This document shows positions 1 to 8,638 of a stretch of DNA of 24,570 nucleotides, piece by piece. Each line of letters begins with the position of its first letter. Position 1 is the first letter of the stretch. Below the pieces are notes generated by a model. The model had not been told where the DNA came from, made no database searches, and saw only the letters and a list, made by a program, of their open reading frames with translations. Both the position numbers and the translations under genes were made by a program. Location: positions 1,485,851 through 1,510,420 of the forward strand of contig BFEA01000382.1 in NCBI GenBank assembly GCA_003427395.1, read 5' to 3'. The DNA is from Chara braunii. Its lineage: Eukaryota > Streptophyta > Charophyceae > Charales > Characeae.

Positions 1-956
1 ACGTGATTATGTCGTGACCACACTAACGGTCCTTGTTGTGTCGAGCCGGCCTTATGTAGCGCACCTCAGCAGCAATTTAAACAGAGGTTATATGGTATTG
101 TGAAGGAAAAGCTATAGTGATAGCAAGACAGTATCCCACGGATTCCCGCGTGACAGCAGCAGCAGTATCTTATGCTGGTCTTATGCTGATGGTTCTTTCA
201 GTGGTAGAACTATGTTGTGCGAACACAACAGCAAATATGCCAATAAGTAGTATGCTGCATTAGGGGCATTGATACAGATATGCTATTGAGTTCAGTGACA
301 TAAGGGACGTGTCACCACGGTGTTGGAAGATGCTATGACAGTACGACTGCAGCTGTTCGCTGCGTGAGCACGGCAGCAGCGCAAAGTTTTGCAGGAACGG
401 TACTTGTGAAGAGAAACTTCANCTGGATATCAACTTGCCTATGCTCAGGATGATCGGAGTAGACCAGTTTTGACAAGTGACACAAAAAGACTCGGATTTT
501 GAAACTCAAGGAGCGCTTGCAGCTACCAGACCTCCGCAACCCACAGTGCAAAGTCACAAGCCTCGCAAGGATCCAATAAACTGATTACGGCCTTGGAGAG
601 CAGGACTCCACCGCAAGTCACAGTCTCAGGAATACAGACTCGGACGCAGCGACAGACTGTAACGCTCGGACTCAGTGGCATCGACCCTCCAGGAGGGGAT
701 ATGAAACTCAAATTGTGAAAAAGAACCCAGCGTACCAATTGTTGTTGCCTGGATGGCTAGTTCAATCACTNGCTATAGTATTCTGATTCGAACTAAGGCG
801 AGGAAAGATCGAATGAATGTCAGGATTTCATGTGGGATCAGGAATCAGGAGGTTGATAGTTTTATTTTAAATTCATTTCATTTTGATCATCTGTAATATG
901 ATATCTGAAAGTGCTACAAGAAAGGTGCGATGACAGGAAGAACAAGCTGAACTCAC
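1..956. other. Flanking DNA without recognisable gene
   Basis: I see no convincing coding region here. The short open frames on the minus strand (for example 333-557 and 523-738) have no recognisable motif. The stretch carries ambiguous bases at 421 and 772 and is less GC-rich than the retroelement to its right. It contains loosely repeated TATGCTG words between about 170 and 290. A small perfect hairpin lies at 213-230: TGTTGTG, loop CGAA, CACAACA. The stretch ends at the 104-bp dispersed repeat at 957. Confidence 0.5.
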
Positions 957-1060
957 CCTGCTGGTCGCTGAGGACCTCGGAAGCGGGCGCAGCGGGTGAC
1001 AGACGCTGTAGCGCTTGGCTTCAAGGAGCAGTAGGTGACCCCTCCCCGGGTTTCCTAACA
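957..1060 (-). repeat. 104-bp dispersed repeat L, copy 1
   Basis: Read on the minus strand this starts TGTTAGGAAACCCGGGGAGG and ends CGACCAGCAGG. Near-identical copies with the same two sharp ends lie on the plus strand at 6369-6471 and 21536-21638, while the sequences on both sides differ at all three sites. Here it abuts the 3' end of the gag ORF and supplies its last codons and stop. The TG start would suit an LTR end, but homology stops after about 104 bp, so a SINE-like or terminal-inverted-repeat identity is equally possible. Copies 1 and 2 lie in inverted orientation around block 1061-6368. Confidence 0.75.
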
Positions 1061-2196
1061 TCGTTCCTCCATCCGGTAGGCCGGTCTCCCCACAGGGGAC
1101 CAGACGGAGCCGGTGGTGGTCTATCGCTCCCTCTTGGACCATCGTTCTGCGCACCTCTCATGTTGCGGAGAGCCATGTCCAAGGTTTCTTTCATGTACTC
1201 CCTCACGTCTACCCCTCCCCACGTGAACACCACTTCGGCAGCTTTCTCGAAATTTGTCGAATCCCTCGAGGCCTTCTCAAGGACCTCCTTCCTCTTTTCT
1301 TCGGGCAGATGCAACATGAACATTACGCACTTGTCTACCTCCGACAGCATGCCCCTATCCACTAGGGCTTGGGACAGACGCTTGAACCTACGGGTAAAGG
1401 CTACCAAGCTCTCCCTTTCCCCCCTTGTAATACGTCTCAAGCCCTCCACGGTCGGGATCAGGTCATCACAGGCGAAAGTTTGCAATAAGCTTGCCCTGAA
1501 GGTCCTCCATCGTTCGTCTGAAGGGTAGAGAGCTCCAATCGCGGTGTCTAGCTCAGGGTCTGAGTGCTGGATGAAATAACCGATCCACTCCCTCTCGGAG
1601 AATCTCTTGCGGTAAGCGTAGCTTTCCCATTTCTCCACAAACCCTGTCACATCTCGTCTATCGAAAAAAAGCGCCTCCAGTCCGAGGTTGACGTCATAAT
1701 AGGGCACCCGTCGGTCGTCATATCGGCGAAAATAGGGACCTTCCATAGGTCCATCGGTTACCGGATCGTATGGCCTGTACCACGAGGGATCGGGCTCCTC
1801 TACCCGGCCTCGAGGTCTTGATGGCTCCCAGGGGTCTTCCCCGTAGTGGCCCCGCTCATCCGGCCAGTCCGGTTCCCACCGAGCGTGGTCCTGCCCTCTA
1901 AAACTTCTCCGGGCCTCCATCCCTTGACTCCTGCCCGTTATCTCGCCAGGTGCCCAAGTCGCATCTGCTTCTCTCACGGCCCATCTACGCGACCTACTAC
2001 CAGCCTCCGCCGGCCTTTCTTCTCTAAGACCCCTTCTACTTGGTCCCCCTTCCTCTTCTCTCTGGAGTGGTCGGTACCCTCCCCTATCTCTTGGAAATTC
2101 TAGAGCTTCTCCCATTCTTGTGCCCGACAAATCCCCCCACCGATATTCTATAGGGAGGCCTCTCGAGCCCTCGATCGTCTTTTCCCGCGCAGGCAT
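1021..2196 (-). CDS. gag: Retrotransposon Gag (capsid) protein, 3'-truncated
   Basis: This is a 391-residue ORF encoding the structural capsid protein of an LTR retrotransposon, which would assemble the cytoplasmic virus-like particle. Residues 1-165 are a charged Arg/Glu/Pro-rich region. Residues about 170-346 resemble the Retrotrans_gag core: Trp-190, the WRTFRASLLQTF segment at 230-241 and FTRRFKRLSQAL at 267-278, followed by a helical Glu/Lys-rich stretch. There is no CCHC zinc knuckle, and no protease or reverse transcriptase follows. The last 12 residues (380-391) and the stop come from dispersed repeat L copy 1, so the natural C-terminus is lost. The start used is the first ATG of the open frame, but a degenerate homologous N-terminal segment lies just upstream, so the original start may have been further up. 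The family call is firm; the exact Ty3/Gypsy lineage is inferred from the primer-binding site. Confidence 0.85.
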   Translation of the reverse strand: MPAREKTIEGSRGLPIEYRWGDLSGTRMGEALEFPRDRGGYRPLQREEEGGPSRRGLREERPAEAGSRSRRWAVREADATWAPGEITGRSQGMEARRSFRGQDHARWEPDWPDERGHYGEDPWEPSRPRGRVEEPDPSWYRPYDPVTDGPMEGPYFRRYDDRRVPYYDVNLGLEALFFDRRDVTGFVEKWESYAYRKRFSEREWIGYFIQHSDPELDTAIGALYPSDERWRTFRASLLQTFACDDLIPTVEGLRRITRGERESLVAFTRRFKRLSQALVDRGMLSEVDKCVMFMLHLPEEKRKEVLEKASRDSTNFEKAAEVVFTWGGVDVREYMKETLDMALRNMRGAQNDGPRGSDRPPPAPSGPLWGDRPTGWRNDVRKPGEGSPTAP

Positions 2197-2733
2197 TCAC
2201 CTTTCTGTGCCAGTTCCTGGTCCCACTAAGGCCTGCCTTTCACCGGCAACGCCCTCCGGAATCCTATTGGCCCATCTCCGCGCCCGGCCGTCGGCCTCGG
2301 CTGACCCCCCCTCTCGCAAGTCTCACCCACCCCGACACACCTCTTCCTCTCCCCTAAGCGGTCAATATCCCTGTCTATCTCTAGAGAATTCTCATGCTTC
2401 CTCTAATAGGGCTTCCGCATCCATCAGGTCAGCCCACCGGGACTCCACCGGGACGCCTCTAGCGGCTTCGGCTACCCCTTCGTTTACCGGCACCCATGGC
2501 CCCACATCCCTGTGCACTCGCACTTCTGCGCCGGCCCTTTGCCCCTCCGAAACTGGTCTCTCCCCCGGAGCCATTTCCATCCCCCCTTCGGCACTTTCTA
2601 GCGCCTCCGCCCCCTCAGTCATCTCTTCCACTACCCTACTTAGACTGGCCCCCAACTCGGGGCTCTTCACTATCCCTCTTCTTTCAATGGTTTCCGACGG
2701 ACTAGGGAGACCAGCCCCTACCTCACTCTCCAT
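2197..2733 (-). pseudogene. Degenerate upstream duplicate of the gag N-terminal region
   Basis: An open frame runs from the ATG at 2733 to a stop at 2392 (113 residues). Its last 22 residues, beginning RGVPVESRWADL, align with residues 12 onward of Gag (RGLPIEYRWGDL). The similarity continues past the stop in the DNA: EFSRDRQGY here matches EFPRDRGGY in Gag, and DLREGGSAEADG matches GLREERPAEAGS. The two segments are 297 bp apart, a multiple of three, so gag probably once had a tandemly repeated N-terminal segment in one frame that now carries stops. The segment begins 14 nt after the stop of ORF A. The first 90 residues are Glu/Gly-rich with no recognised motif. Confidence 0.6.
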
Positions 2734-2747
2734 GCACCCCTTATTGG

Positions 2748-3569
2748 CTATTTATAGCCGCTTCCCTCACTATCGTCAGTGTAGTAGTCCCCGTTACTTC
2801 CTGAGCTCTTCTCTTCCTCCGATCCCCCCTTCTCCTCACTAGAATCCTTGCCAGCACCTTCTCCCTCCGATTCTTTGCTGGTCACCGTCCACCAAGAATC
2901 CCGCAACTTCTTCTCCTCGCTAGCGGCCAAAGCAAGATTCGTTATCTCAAGGTCCGGGATACCCCTAATCCCCTCTTGCGCACACCTTCTAATCAGATCC
3001 CTATCCACATCACCTGCTTGCCCGGAGAACAGGGGCCTGATGAACTCCCCTACGCGGGTCCACCACTCGAAGTCGGTGTCTTCCCTCGACTCCCAGCACT
3101 GGGTGAATAGCTCGTGGCCTCCTTCTTCTTCCAGCGGAAATTTTTCTATCACTTGACCCCTCAATCGGACTCTCCTCACGGTCTCGTCGTCAGCATAGAG
3201 TAGCCGATAGGCCCAGGTAGGAATGGTCCAAGTTCTCCCGTGGGCTGCCCTTGGAACTTCCGTCCTCCCTCGGTACTCTACCTTGTCGTTCACGAGGTCC
3301 CGGGTGCCAACTCTTCTCAATCTCTGCACTCGTTCTAAGGCTCTTTCGACAATGCCTATAGGATCTTTCCCTTCCGCTAATTCAGTTGCGATGATCAGCC
3401 GCGCGTCAGGGGACAAGAAGATTTCCGCCTTTCTAGTGCAGTTGTTCCCCTCGGATGCTACTGAGAATCTGACCACCGTCTCTTGCTCGTAAATCTCGAA
3501 GAACTCGGTAGTCACCTCTCCTTCTCCTCTAATTCTTGGGAGTGTCACTCCATATCTCCCTCCCCACAT
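2748..3569 (-). CDS. Retroelement accessory ORF A (unknown function, acidic tail)
   Basis: Uninterrupted ORF of 273 residues, last of the accessory run before gag. I do not recognise a known domain. It is a paralogue of ORF B: RFSV (34-37) then IFLS (50-53) in A match RFAV (54-57) and IFLS (70-73) in B with the same 16-residue spacing; HELFTQCW (152-159) matches HTLLTWCF; and KLRD (221-224) recurs at the same relative place. After residue 230 A has a unique Ser/Glu/Asp-rich acidic tail (231-273) absent from B. The start ATG is 11 nt after the stop of ORF X, and its own stop is 14 nt before the next ATG. No signal peptide or membrane segment is evident. It is the only member of the A/B type here that is fully open. 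Confidence 0.6.
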   Translation of the reverse strand: MWGGRYGVTLPRIRGEGEVTTEFFEIYEQETVVRFSVASEGNNCTRKAEIFLSPDARLIIATELAEGKDPIGIVERALERVQRLRRVGTRDLVNDKVEYRGRTEVPRAAHGRTWTIPTWAYRLLYADDETVRRVRLRGQVIEKFPLEEEGGHELFTQCWESREDTDFEWWTRVGEFIRPLFSGQAGDVDRDLIRRCAQEGIRGIPDLEITNLALAASEEKKLRDSWWTVTSKESEGEGAGKDSSEEKGGSEEEKSSGSNGDYYTDDSEGSGYK

Positions 3570-3580
3570 CCAAACCCTTT

Positions 3581-3973
3581 CTATGGTACCGTATGGGTCC
3601 CCCCNTCCCCTGTCCTATCCCAAAATCGGGTCTCCACAAGGTGTGTCCTAGACGTCAGTGGCGTCCCCAGAAACCTTGAGTCCTCCTCGAATTTTCTTTC
3701 TNCTTCCAACAAAGGCTCCCTCCAAATCCTTGAAAATCTCACGCCACTCGCGTCTCTAATGTAGACCGAGAAGGTAGATTGCGTGGTCCAGTTCCTTCTT
3801 TTCTACAAAGCTAGCCGTCGGACCTCCACTAGAAACTCCGTCTCGGTGCGGACTACCCAGCCCTCCTCCAAAGCTGGGTTAAGCTTAACACCCCCTTCGA
3901 CCCTAACCTCGCTTCCGCCCTCGTAGGTCTCTAACTCCCAACGAATCCTATTGGAGACGAACGTGGCTCTCAT
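3581..3973 (-). pseudogene. Retroelement accessory ORF X, copy 1 (interrupted)
   Basis: A short reading frame opens with ATG at 3973, meets an in-frame TAG at 3803-3805, and stays open in the same frame afterwards to a TAG at 3581-3583. It contains two ambiguous bases (3605, 3702). Segments such as MRATFVSNRIRWEL and RFSRIWREPLLE look protein-like, but I do not recognise a family; it may be the N-terminal part of another paralogue of the A/B type. Its ATG lies 4 nt after a TGA (3978-3980) that closes a shifted-frame extension of ORF B, and its end lies 11 nt before the ATG of ORF A. It is identical at the DNA level to the truncated copy at 6613-6980 over their shared length. Confidence 0.4.
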
Positions 3974-4146
3974 CCCCTCACCGCGAGAGAAGGTCTATCG
4001 TGACCTCGTCGAGGATAGCGATCGTGGCTGTTTCAAGCAGCTTGATCCTAGTTAAGGACCCAGACCTAGCCCTCCTCTCTTCTTCCCAGCATAGACCAAG
4101 GATCCGGTGAACTTCTTCCCTCACTCTTTCCAACCCCACTAGCTCC

Positions 4147-4905
4147 TCAAGGTCCGGCTCTGTTATCCCTTAACTTTCGTCGACGACACGCAATTGCTAC
4201 CCGAATCAAATCAGAGGGGTCCAACCCCGCTAGCTCTCCCTCGCAGATCTCACCTAGGTACCTCCATGATATCTTAGATTCCCTCGCGTGGCGACCCCAC
4301 CCTTCAAATGCGTAGCTCGGGTCCTCTAGAGTCGCCCAATCGTCTCTATAGGGATCTCGAAAACACCAAGTTAACAAGGTGTGTAGGTCTGATCCCGTGA
4401 ACCTGAACTGACTTGGGATGGAAACCCTCCGTCCTACCGCCTTCTTAACAGCCTCGGAGGGGTTAACTCGCTTAAAAATGAAACGGGGGACCTCCACCGG
4501 CTCGCTGGAGATGAACCGCGGTATTTCTTCCCAACCCCTGTAAGTCACTAGATATTCCTCGTCGCATTCTTCGTGAGGCCTCAACTCCTCTACTAATTCT
4601 CCTAGACGGCCCCTCACGGCTTGAGGGTCTCAGAGAGGGTCCTGCCCAGTCCATAAGCTATGCGCTATTTCTACAAAGCCTTCCTTCGAGAGGAATATCC
4701 TGGCTTCTCCAACTACGACCTGTTCCCGGCGACTCACTGCGAAGCGCACGAACGCTTTACCTCGTCGGGTCTCCTCCTCTTCTCGTAGGAGAGTCTCAGC
4801 TGGCTCAGCCAGCCAGACCCTAGGCAGAGTGATTCTAATAACCTCTCCGGTATCCTCTACGGGCTCTATGGACGCCCAGAGAGTTCCCGGAATCCTCCTT
4901 ATCAT
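4147..4905 (-). pseudogene. Retroelement accessory ORF B, copy 1 (nonsense)
   Basis: Starts at ATG 4905, which overlaps the TGA of ORF C in an ATGA junction. The frame is open for 91 residues, then a TGA at 4630-4632 replaces a Trp codon that is TGG in copy 2, and it continues in frame to a TGA at 4147-4149. It is a paralogue of ORF A (RFAV at 54-57, IFLS at 70-73, HTLLTWCF, KLRD near the end). Beyond 4147 the frame shifted by one stays open to a TGA at 3978-3980 with protein-like sequence (EELVGLERVREEV), so the ancestral product was probably longer and a frameshift occurred before the duplication. Function unknown; it is a fossil accessory ORF of the retroelement. Confidence 0.55.
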
Positions 4906-5631
4906 TGGCCCTCGAAACCCCTTCGGTTTGCCACCTTCTCTTCTCCGAAGAAGCGGGCGTACGGAACGTCCGCGATGAGGGATCGGAGACCCTCAAACTC
5001 CCTCAATTTTCCAAATATGGCGGATAGCTCACTCCTTGGGGGAATTCCCGCGTCCAGGCACCGAGTATAAAGCCAGAACAAACCCCTTGTCCGCAACCCC
5101 GGATTCTCGAGTCGCTCTAAGCACTGCTACCACTCTCTCCTCCGGGTCCCTTAGGAAAGAACTGACCACGAACTGGGGCAGGTTAGCGTGAAGGACCCCG
5201 GAAGCGCGAGGGACCTCTCCGGGCTCGGCGAAAGAAACTAGGCACCACGACTCGAAAGTCCTTTCCTCGTAGTCTATTAACACCAGGTTGTTCGCCAACA
5301 GCCTGGCGGACTCTTGGTACTCAAAGTGCGTAAGGTGCCCGGTCACTAACCCTCTCCAAACTTCGGTCCACCTCACTTAGTAAAAAAAAATAGTTGCTCG
5401 GATATCTAGGAAATGACCAAGGTCGGGTGGACCTCCTCTTTCCACACCCTCCTTCCAAGTGAGCCTTCGCGCTCGAACCCACACGTAGGCCCCTTCTCTA
5501 ATTAATCCCCCCTTCTCAACGCTCATCCAATAAGGGGTCACTTGAGGATCTCCTGGAATTAAAACCTTCCTAGCGTCACTGGCCCCTATCGATTCTACCA
5601 CCCCGTCTTCATTGAGCATGAACTTCACCAT
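4902..5631 (-). pseudogene. Retroelement accessory ORF C, copy 1 (nonsense and frameshift)
   Basis: Starts MVKFMLNEDG at 5631. A TAA at 5377-5379 interrupts it where copy 2 has a Glu codon (GAA). After that the same frame is open to about 5029, while the homologous C-terminus (YTRCLDAGIPP, matching YTHYIDRGIPP in ORF D) lies in another frame that ends with a TGA at 4902-4904 overlapping the ATG of ORF B. The frame change near 5090 is shared with copy 2, so it either predates the duplication or is a property of the element. ORF C is a paralogue of D and E; no known domain is recognised. Confidence 0.55.
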
Positions 5632-6294
5632 CTGCTATCGTCGTCCTAAAGACCCACTTGTGATAATCTTTCGGGGAGAGAGTGCAGGTCTTTTCTAGAG
5701 AACCCAGCCTTCGGAAATTACCCAGAGTTTCCTGCGTGGCGGGATACCTCGATCGATGTAGTGCGTATAGAGTATCCACAAGGCCCAAAAGGTAAGACCC
5801 AAATTCCTACCCGTTTCCAGAAGACACACTATCTTTCCCTCGTTGGCCCCAGGGAACAGGTAAGATGACACCCTCAGAATTTAGGGGTAATTCGACCTTG
5901 GAAGCTCTTCTTCCCTTGCGAACCTCTCCTTTTCCACGGGAACGAATGCAAATCGCTCTCTAACCCTGCTTATCCACTCTCCTCTTACCTCTCTCGCTTC
6001 TCGCAACAATTTTTCCAGCCCACCCCCTTGTCCCAGAACTAGGGGTACAACAAGCTTTGCCCAGGCTTCGGGCGCTACGAAAATAACCGCGGTCACTTCA
6101 AGGCTCCATCCAACACCTTGGCCTTCTACGTCCTTGGATTCCACCCACACAAATTCCCCACTGACCATGGACCGGCCCTCTTCTACCCTTTCCCAATCAG
6201 GGACTTTCCCGTTGCTAGGGATCAGCCTAAGGGCGTCACGGTCTTCTAATGGGGACTCTAAGAACGGTCCCTGCTTTTTATCATGGAACATCAT
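5609..6294 (-). pseudogene. Retroelement accessory ORF D, copy 1 (broken)
   Basis: Homologous to the intact ORF D at 8616-9302. It starts at tandem ATGs (6294, 6291) and is open for 137 residues to a stop at 5881, where copy 2 reads through a Leu codon (TAA here, TTA there). Further on it has lost one base near 5720 relative to copy 2, shifting the frame of the YTHYIDRGIPP region. Upstream of the start, 6299-6368 retains the last codons of ORF E before homology ends at dispersed repeat L copy 2. No product is expected from this copy. Confidence 0.6.
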
Positions 6295-6368
6295 TCATCT
6301 AGAAGACCCTCTGTGGCACCCCGAAGACACTTTGGTAACCGTAGTCTCTTCCACCCTCGCGGTCCCGG

Positions 6369-6471
6369 TGTGAGGAAACCAGGGGAGGGGCGCCTACCGT
6401 TCGCCGAAGCCAAGGGCAACGGCGCCTGTCACCCGCCGCGCCCACTTCCGAGGTCCTCGGCGACCAGCAGG
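6369..6471 (+). repeat. Dispersed repeat L, copy 2
   Basis: Starts TGTGAGGAAACCAGGGGAGG and ends CGACCAGCAGG, with the same two ends as copies 1 and 3. It sits exactly where copy 1 of the 2.76-kb duplication stops resembling copy 2, so it marks a recombination, insertion or assembly breakpoint. It is inverted relative to copy 1, so the pair reads outward from block 1061-6368. Confidence 0.75.
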
Positions 6472-6611
6472 AATCAAAAGTTGCGGCACCCTGTCACGCT
6501 TCCAGTTTTCTTTTTCTTTCTTTGTGCAATTTAGCAACTTCACAAAGCAAAGGGGTTCAGCGGACAACTGGTCATACCACAAGTTCATACGACCGTAAGT
6601 TTCAACAGTCA
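6472..6611. other. 140-bp spacer between duplication copies
   Basis: AT-richer sequence with a pyrimidine tract at about 6500-6520, unlike the retroelement on either side. It lies between repeat L copy 2 and the ambiguous base at 6612 where the second duplication copy begins. I see no gene, and no clear similarity to the sequences flanking the other L copies. Confidence 0.5.
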
Positions 6612-6612
6612 N

Positions 6613-6980
6613 TCCCCTGTCCTATCCCAAAATCGGGTCTCCACAAGGTGTGTCCTAGACGTCAGTGGCGTCCCCAGAAACCTTGAGTCCTCCTCGAATT
6701 TTCTTTCTNCTTCCAACAAAGGCTCCCTCCAAATCCTTGAAAATCTCACGCCACTCGCGTCTCTAATGTAGACCGAGAAGGTAGATTGCGTGGTCCAGTT
6801 CCTTCTTTTCTACAAAGCTAGCCGTCGGACCTCCACTAGAAACTCCGTCTCGGTGCGGACTACCCAGCCCTCCTCCAAAGCTGGGTTAAGCTTAACACCC
6901 CCTTCGACCCTAACCTCGCTTCCGCCCTCGTAGGTCTCTAACTCCCAACGAATCCTATTGGAGACGAACGTGGCTCTCAT
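6613..6980 (-). pseudogene. Retroelement accessory ORF X, copy 2 (truncated)
   Basis: Same sequence as the ORF X copy at 3581-3973, including the internal TAG and the ambiguous base (6709 here). The end of the frame is lost at the duplication edge (6612), so the junction with ORF A seen in copy 1 is absent. Function unknown. Confidence 0.4.
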
Positions 6981-7153
6981 CCCCTCACCGCGAGAGAAGG
7001 TCTATCGTGAACTCGTCGAGGATAGCGATCGTGGCTGTTTCAAGCAGCTTGATCCTAGCTAAGGACCCAGACCTAGCCCTCCTCTCTTCTTCCCATCATA
7101 TACCAAGGATCCGGTGAACTTCTTCCCTCACTCTTTCCAACCCCACTAGCTCC

Positions 7154-7912
7154 TCAAGGTCCGGCTCGGTTATCCCTTAACTTTCGTGGACGACACGCAA
7201 TTGCTACCCGAATCAAATCAGAGAGGTCCAGCCCCGCTAGCTCTCCCTCGCAGATCTCACCTAGGTACCTCCATGATATCTTAGATTCCCTCGCGTGGCG
7301 ACCCCACCCTTCAAATGCGTAGCTCAATTCCTCCAGAGTCGCCGAATCGTCTCTATAGGGATCTCGAAAACACCAAGTTAACAAGGTGTGTAGGTCTGAT
7401 CCCGTGAACCTGAACTGACTTGGGATGAAAACCCTCCGTCCTACCGCCTTCTTAACAGCCTCTAAGGGGTTAACCCGCTTAAAAATGAAACGGGGGACCT
7501 CCACCGGCTCGCTGGAGATGAACTGCATTATTTCTTCCCAACCCCTGTAAGTCACTAGATATTCCTCGTCGCACCCTTCGTGAGGCCTCAACTCCTTTAC
7601 TAATTCTCCTAGACGGCCCCTTACGGCTTGAGGGTCCCAGAGAAGGTCCTGCCCAGTCCATAAGCTATGCGCTATTTCTACAAAGCCTTCCTTCGAGAGG
7701 AATATCCTGGCTTCTCCAACTCCGACCTGTTCCCGGCGACTCACTGCGAAGCGCACGAACGCTTTACCTCGTCGGGTCTCCCCCTCTTCTCACAGGAGAG
7801 TCCCAGCTGGCTCAGCTAGCCGGGCCCTAGGCAGAGTGATTCTAATAACCTCTCCGGTATCCTCTACGGGCTCTATGGACACCCAGAGAGTTCCCGGAAT
7901 CCTCCTTATCAT
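7154..7912 (-). pseudogene. Retroelement accessory ORF B, copy 2 (nonsense)
   Basis: Starts at ATG 7912, inside the stop codon of ORF C (ATGA). A TGA at 7790-7792 replaces the CGA codon of copy 1 about 40 codons in; the frame is then open for 200 residues to 7154. The Trp codon mutated in copy 1 is intact here, so the two copies were inactivated independently. Residues matching ORF A include RFAV, IFLS, HTLLTWCF and KLRD. As in copy 1, a frame shifted by one continues beyond the stop to a TGA just before ORF X. It is an accessory retroelement protein of unknown function. Confidence 0.55.
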
Positions 7913-8638
7913 TGGCCCTCGAAACCCCTTCGGTTTGCCACCTGCTCTTCTCCGAAGAAGTGGGCGTACAGAACGTCCGCGATGAGGGATCGGAGACCCT
8001 CAAACTCCCTCAATTTTCCAAATATGGCGGATAGCTCACTCCTTGGGAGAATTCCCGCGTCCAGGCACCGAGTATAAAGCCAGAACAAACCCCTTGTCCG
8101 CAACCCCGGATTCTCGAGTCGCTCTAAGCACTGCTACCACTCTCTCCTCCGGGTCCCTTAGGAAAGAACTGGCCACGAACTGGGGCAGGTTAGCGTGAAG
8201 GACCCCGGAAGTGCGAGGGACCTCTCCGGGCTCGGCGAAAGAAACTAGGCACCACGACTTGAAAGTCCTTTCCTCGTAGTCTGTTAACACCAGGTTGTTC
8301 GCCAACAGCCTGGCGGAATCTTGGTACTCAAAGTGCGTAAGCTGCCTGGTCACTAACCCTCTCCAAACTTCGGTCCACCTCTCTTCGTAAAAAAAAATGG
8401 TTGCTCGGATATCTAGGAAATGACCAAGGTCGGGTGGACCTCCTCTTTCCACACCCTCCTTCCAAGTGAGCCTTCGCGCTCGAACCCACACGTAGGCCCC
8501 TTCTCTAATTAATCCCCCCTTCTCAACGCTCATCCAATAAGGGGTCACTTGAGGATCTCCTTGAATTAAAACCTTCCTGGCGTCACTGGCCCCTATCGAT
8601 TCTACCACCACGTCTTCATTGAGCATGAACTTCACCAT
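7909..8638 (-). pseudogene. Retroelement accessory ORF C, copy 2 (frameshift)
   Basis: Starts MVKFMLNEDV at 8638, overlapping the end of ORF D by 23 nt. It is open for 200 residues to 8036, but the C-terminal motif YTRCLDAGILP lies in another frame (stop TGA at 7909-7911, overlapping ORF B's ATG). The N-terminal half has a Trp/Arg/Val-rich pattern (YVWVRARRLTWKEG) comparable to FVWVESKEVEG in ORF D. Central segments align with D and E, with a hydrophobic stretch before a Glu/Arg-rich helix. Copy 1 shares the frame change but has an extra nonsense codon. The family is not recognised. Confidence 0.6.

Larger units (their letters stand above)
3605..6368. repeat. 2.76-kb segmental duplication, copy 1
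   Basis: This segment reappears in the same orientation at 6612-9376 with an offset of 3007 and later 3008 bp. By eye the copies are roughly 98% identical, and the first 350 bp or so are identical. It carries ORFs X, B, C, D (minus strand) and the last codons of E. One base is missing relative to copy 2 near 5720. Its left edge coincides with an ambiguous base (3605), as does the edge of copy 2 (6612). Its right edge abuts dispersed repeat L copy 2. The lesions in its ORFs differ from those in copy 2, apart from those noted as shared. Confidence 0.9.

Noticed and set aside
213-230. Perfect hairpin with CGAA loop as a regulatory element
   Set aside because: It is a 7-bp stem with no neighbouring gene or promoter signals; such stems are expected by chance in 24 kb.
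957-1060. Repeat L as a host exon ending in a splice donor (CAGGGTGAGT at copy 1)
   Set aside because: Only copy 1 is followed by a donor-like sequence. Copies 2 and 3 end in the same CAGCAGG but continue with unrelated bases, so the splice explanation does not fit all three.
911-3764. Plus-strand open frames antisense to gag and ORF A (up to 240 residues)
   Set aside because: They are shadows of the minus-strand genes in GC-rich sequence, with Ser/Pro-rich composition and no motif.
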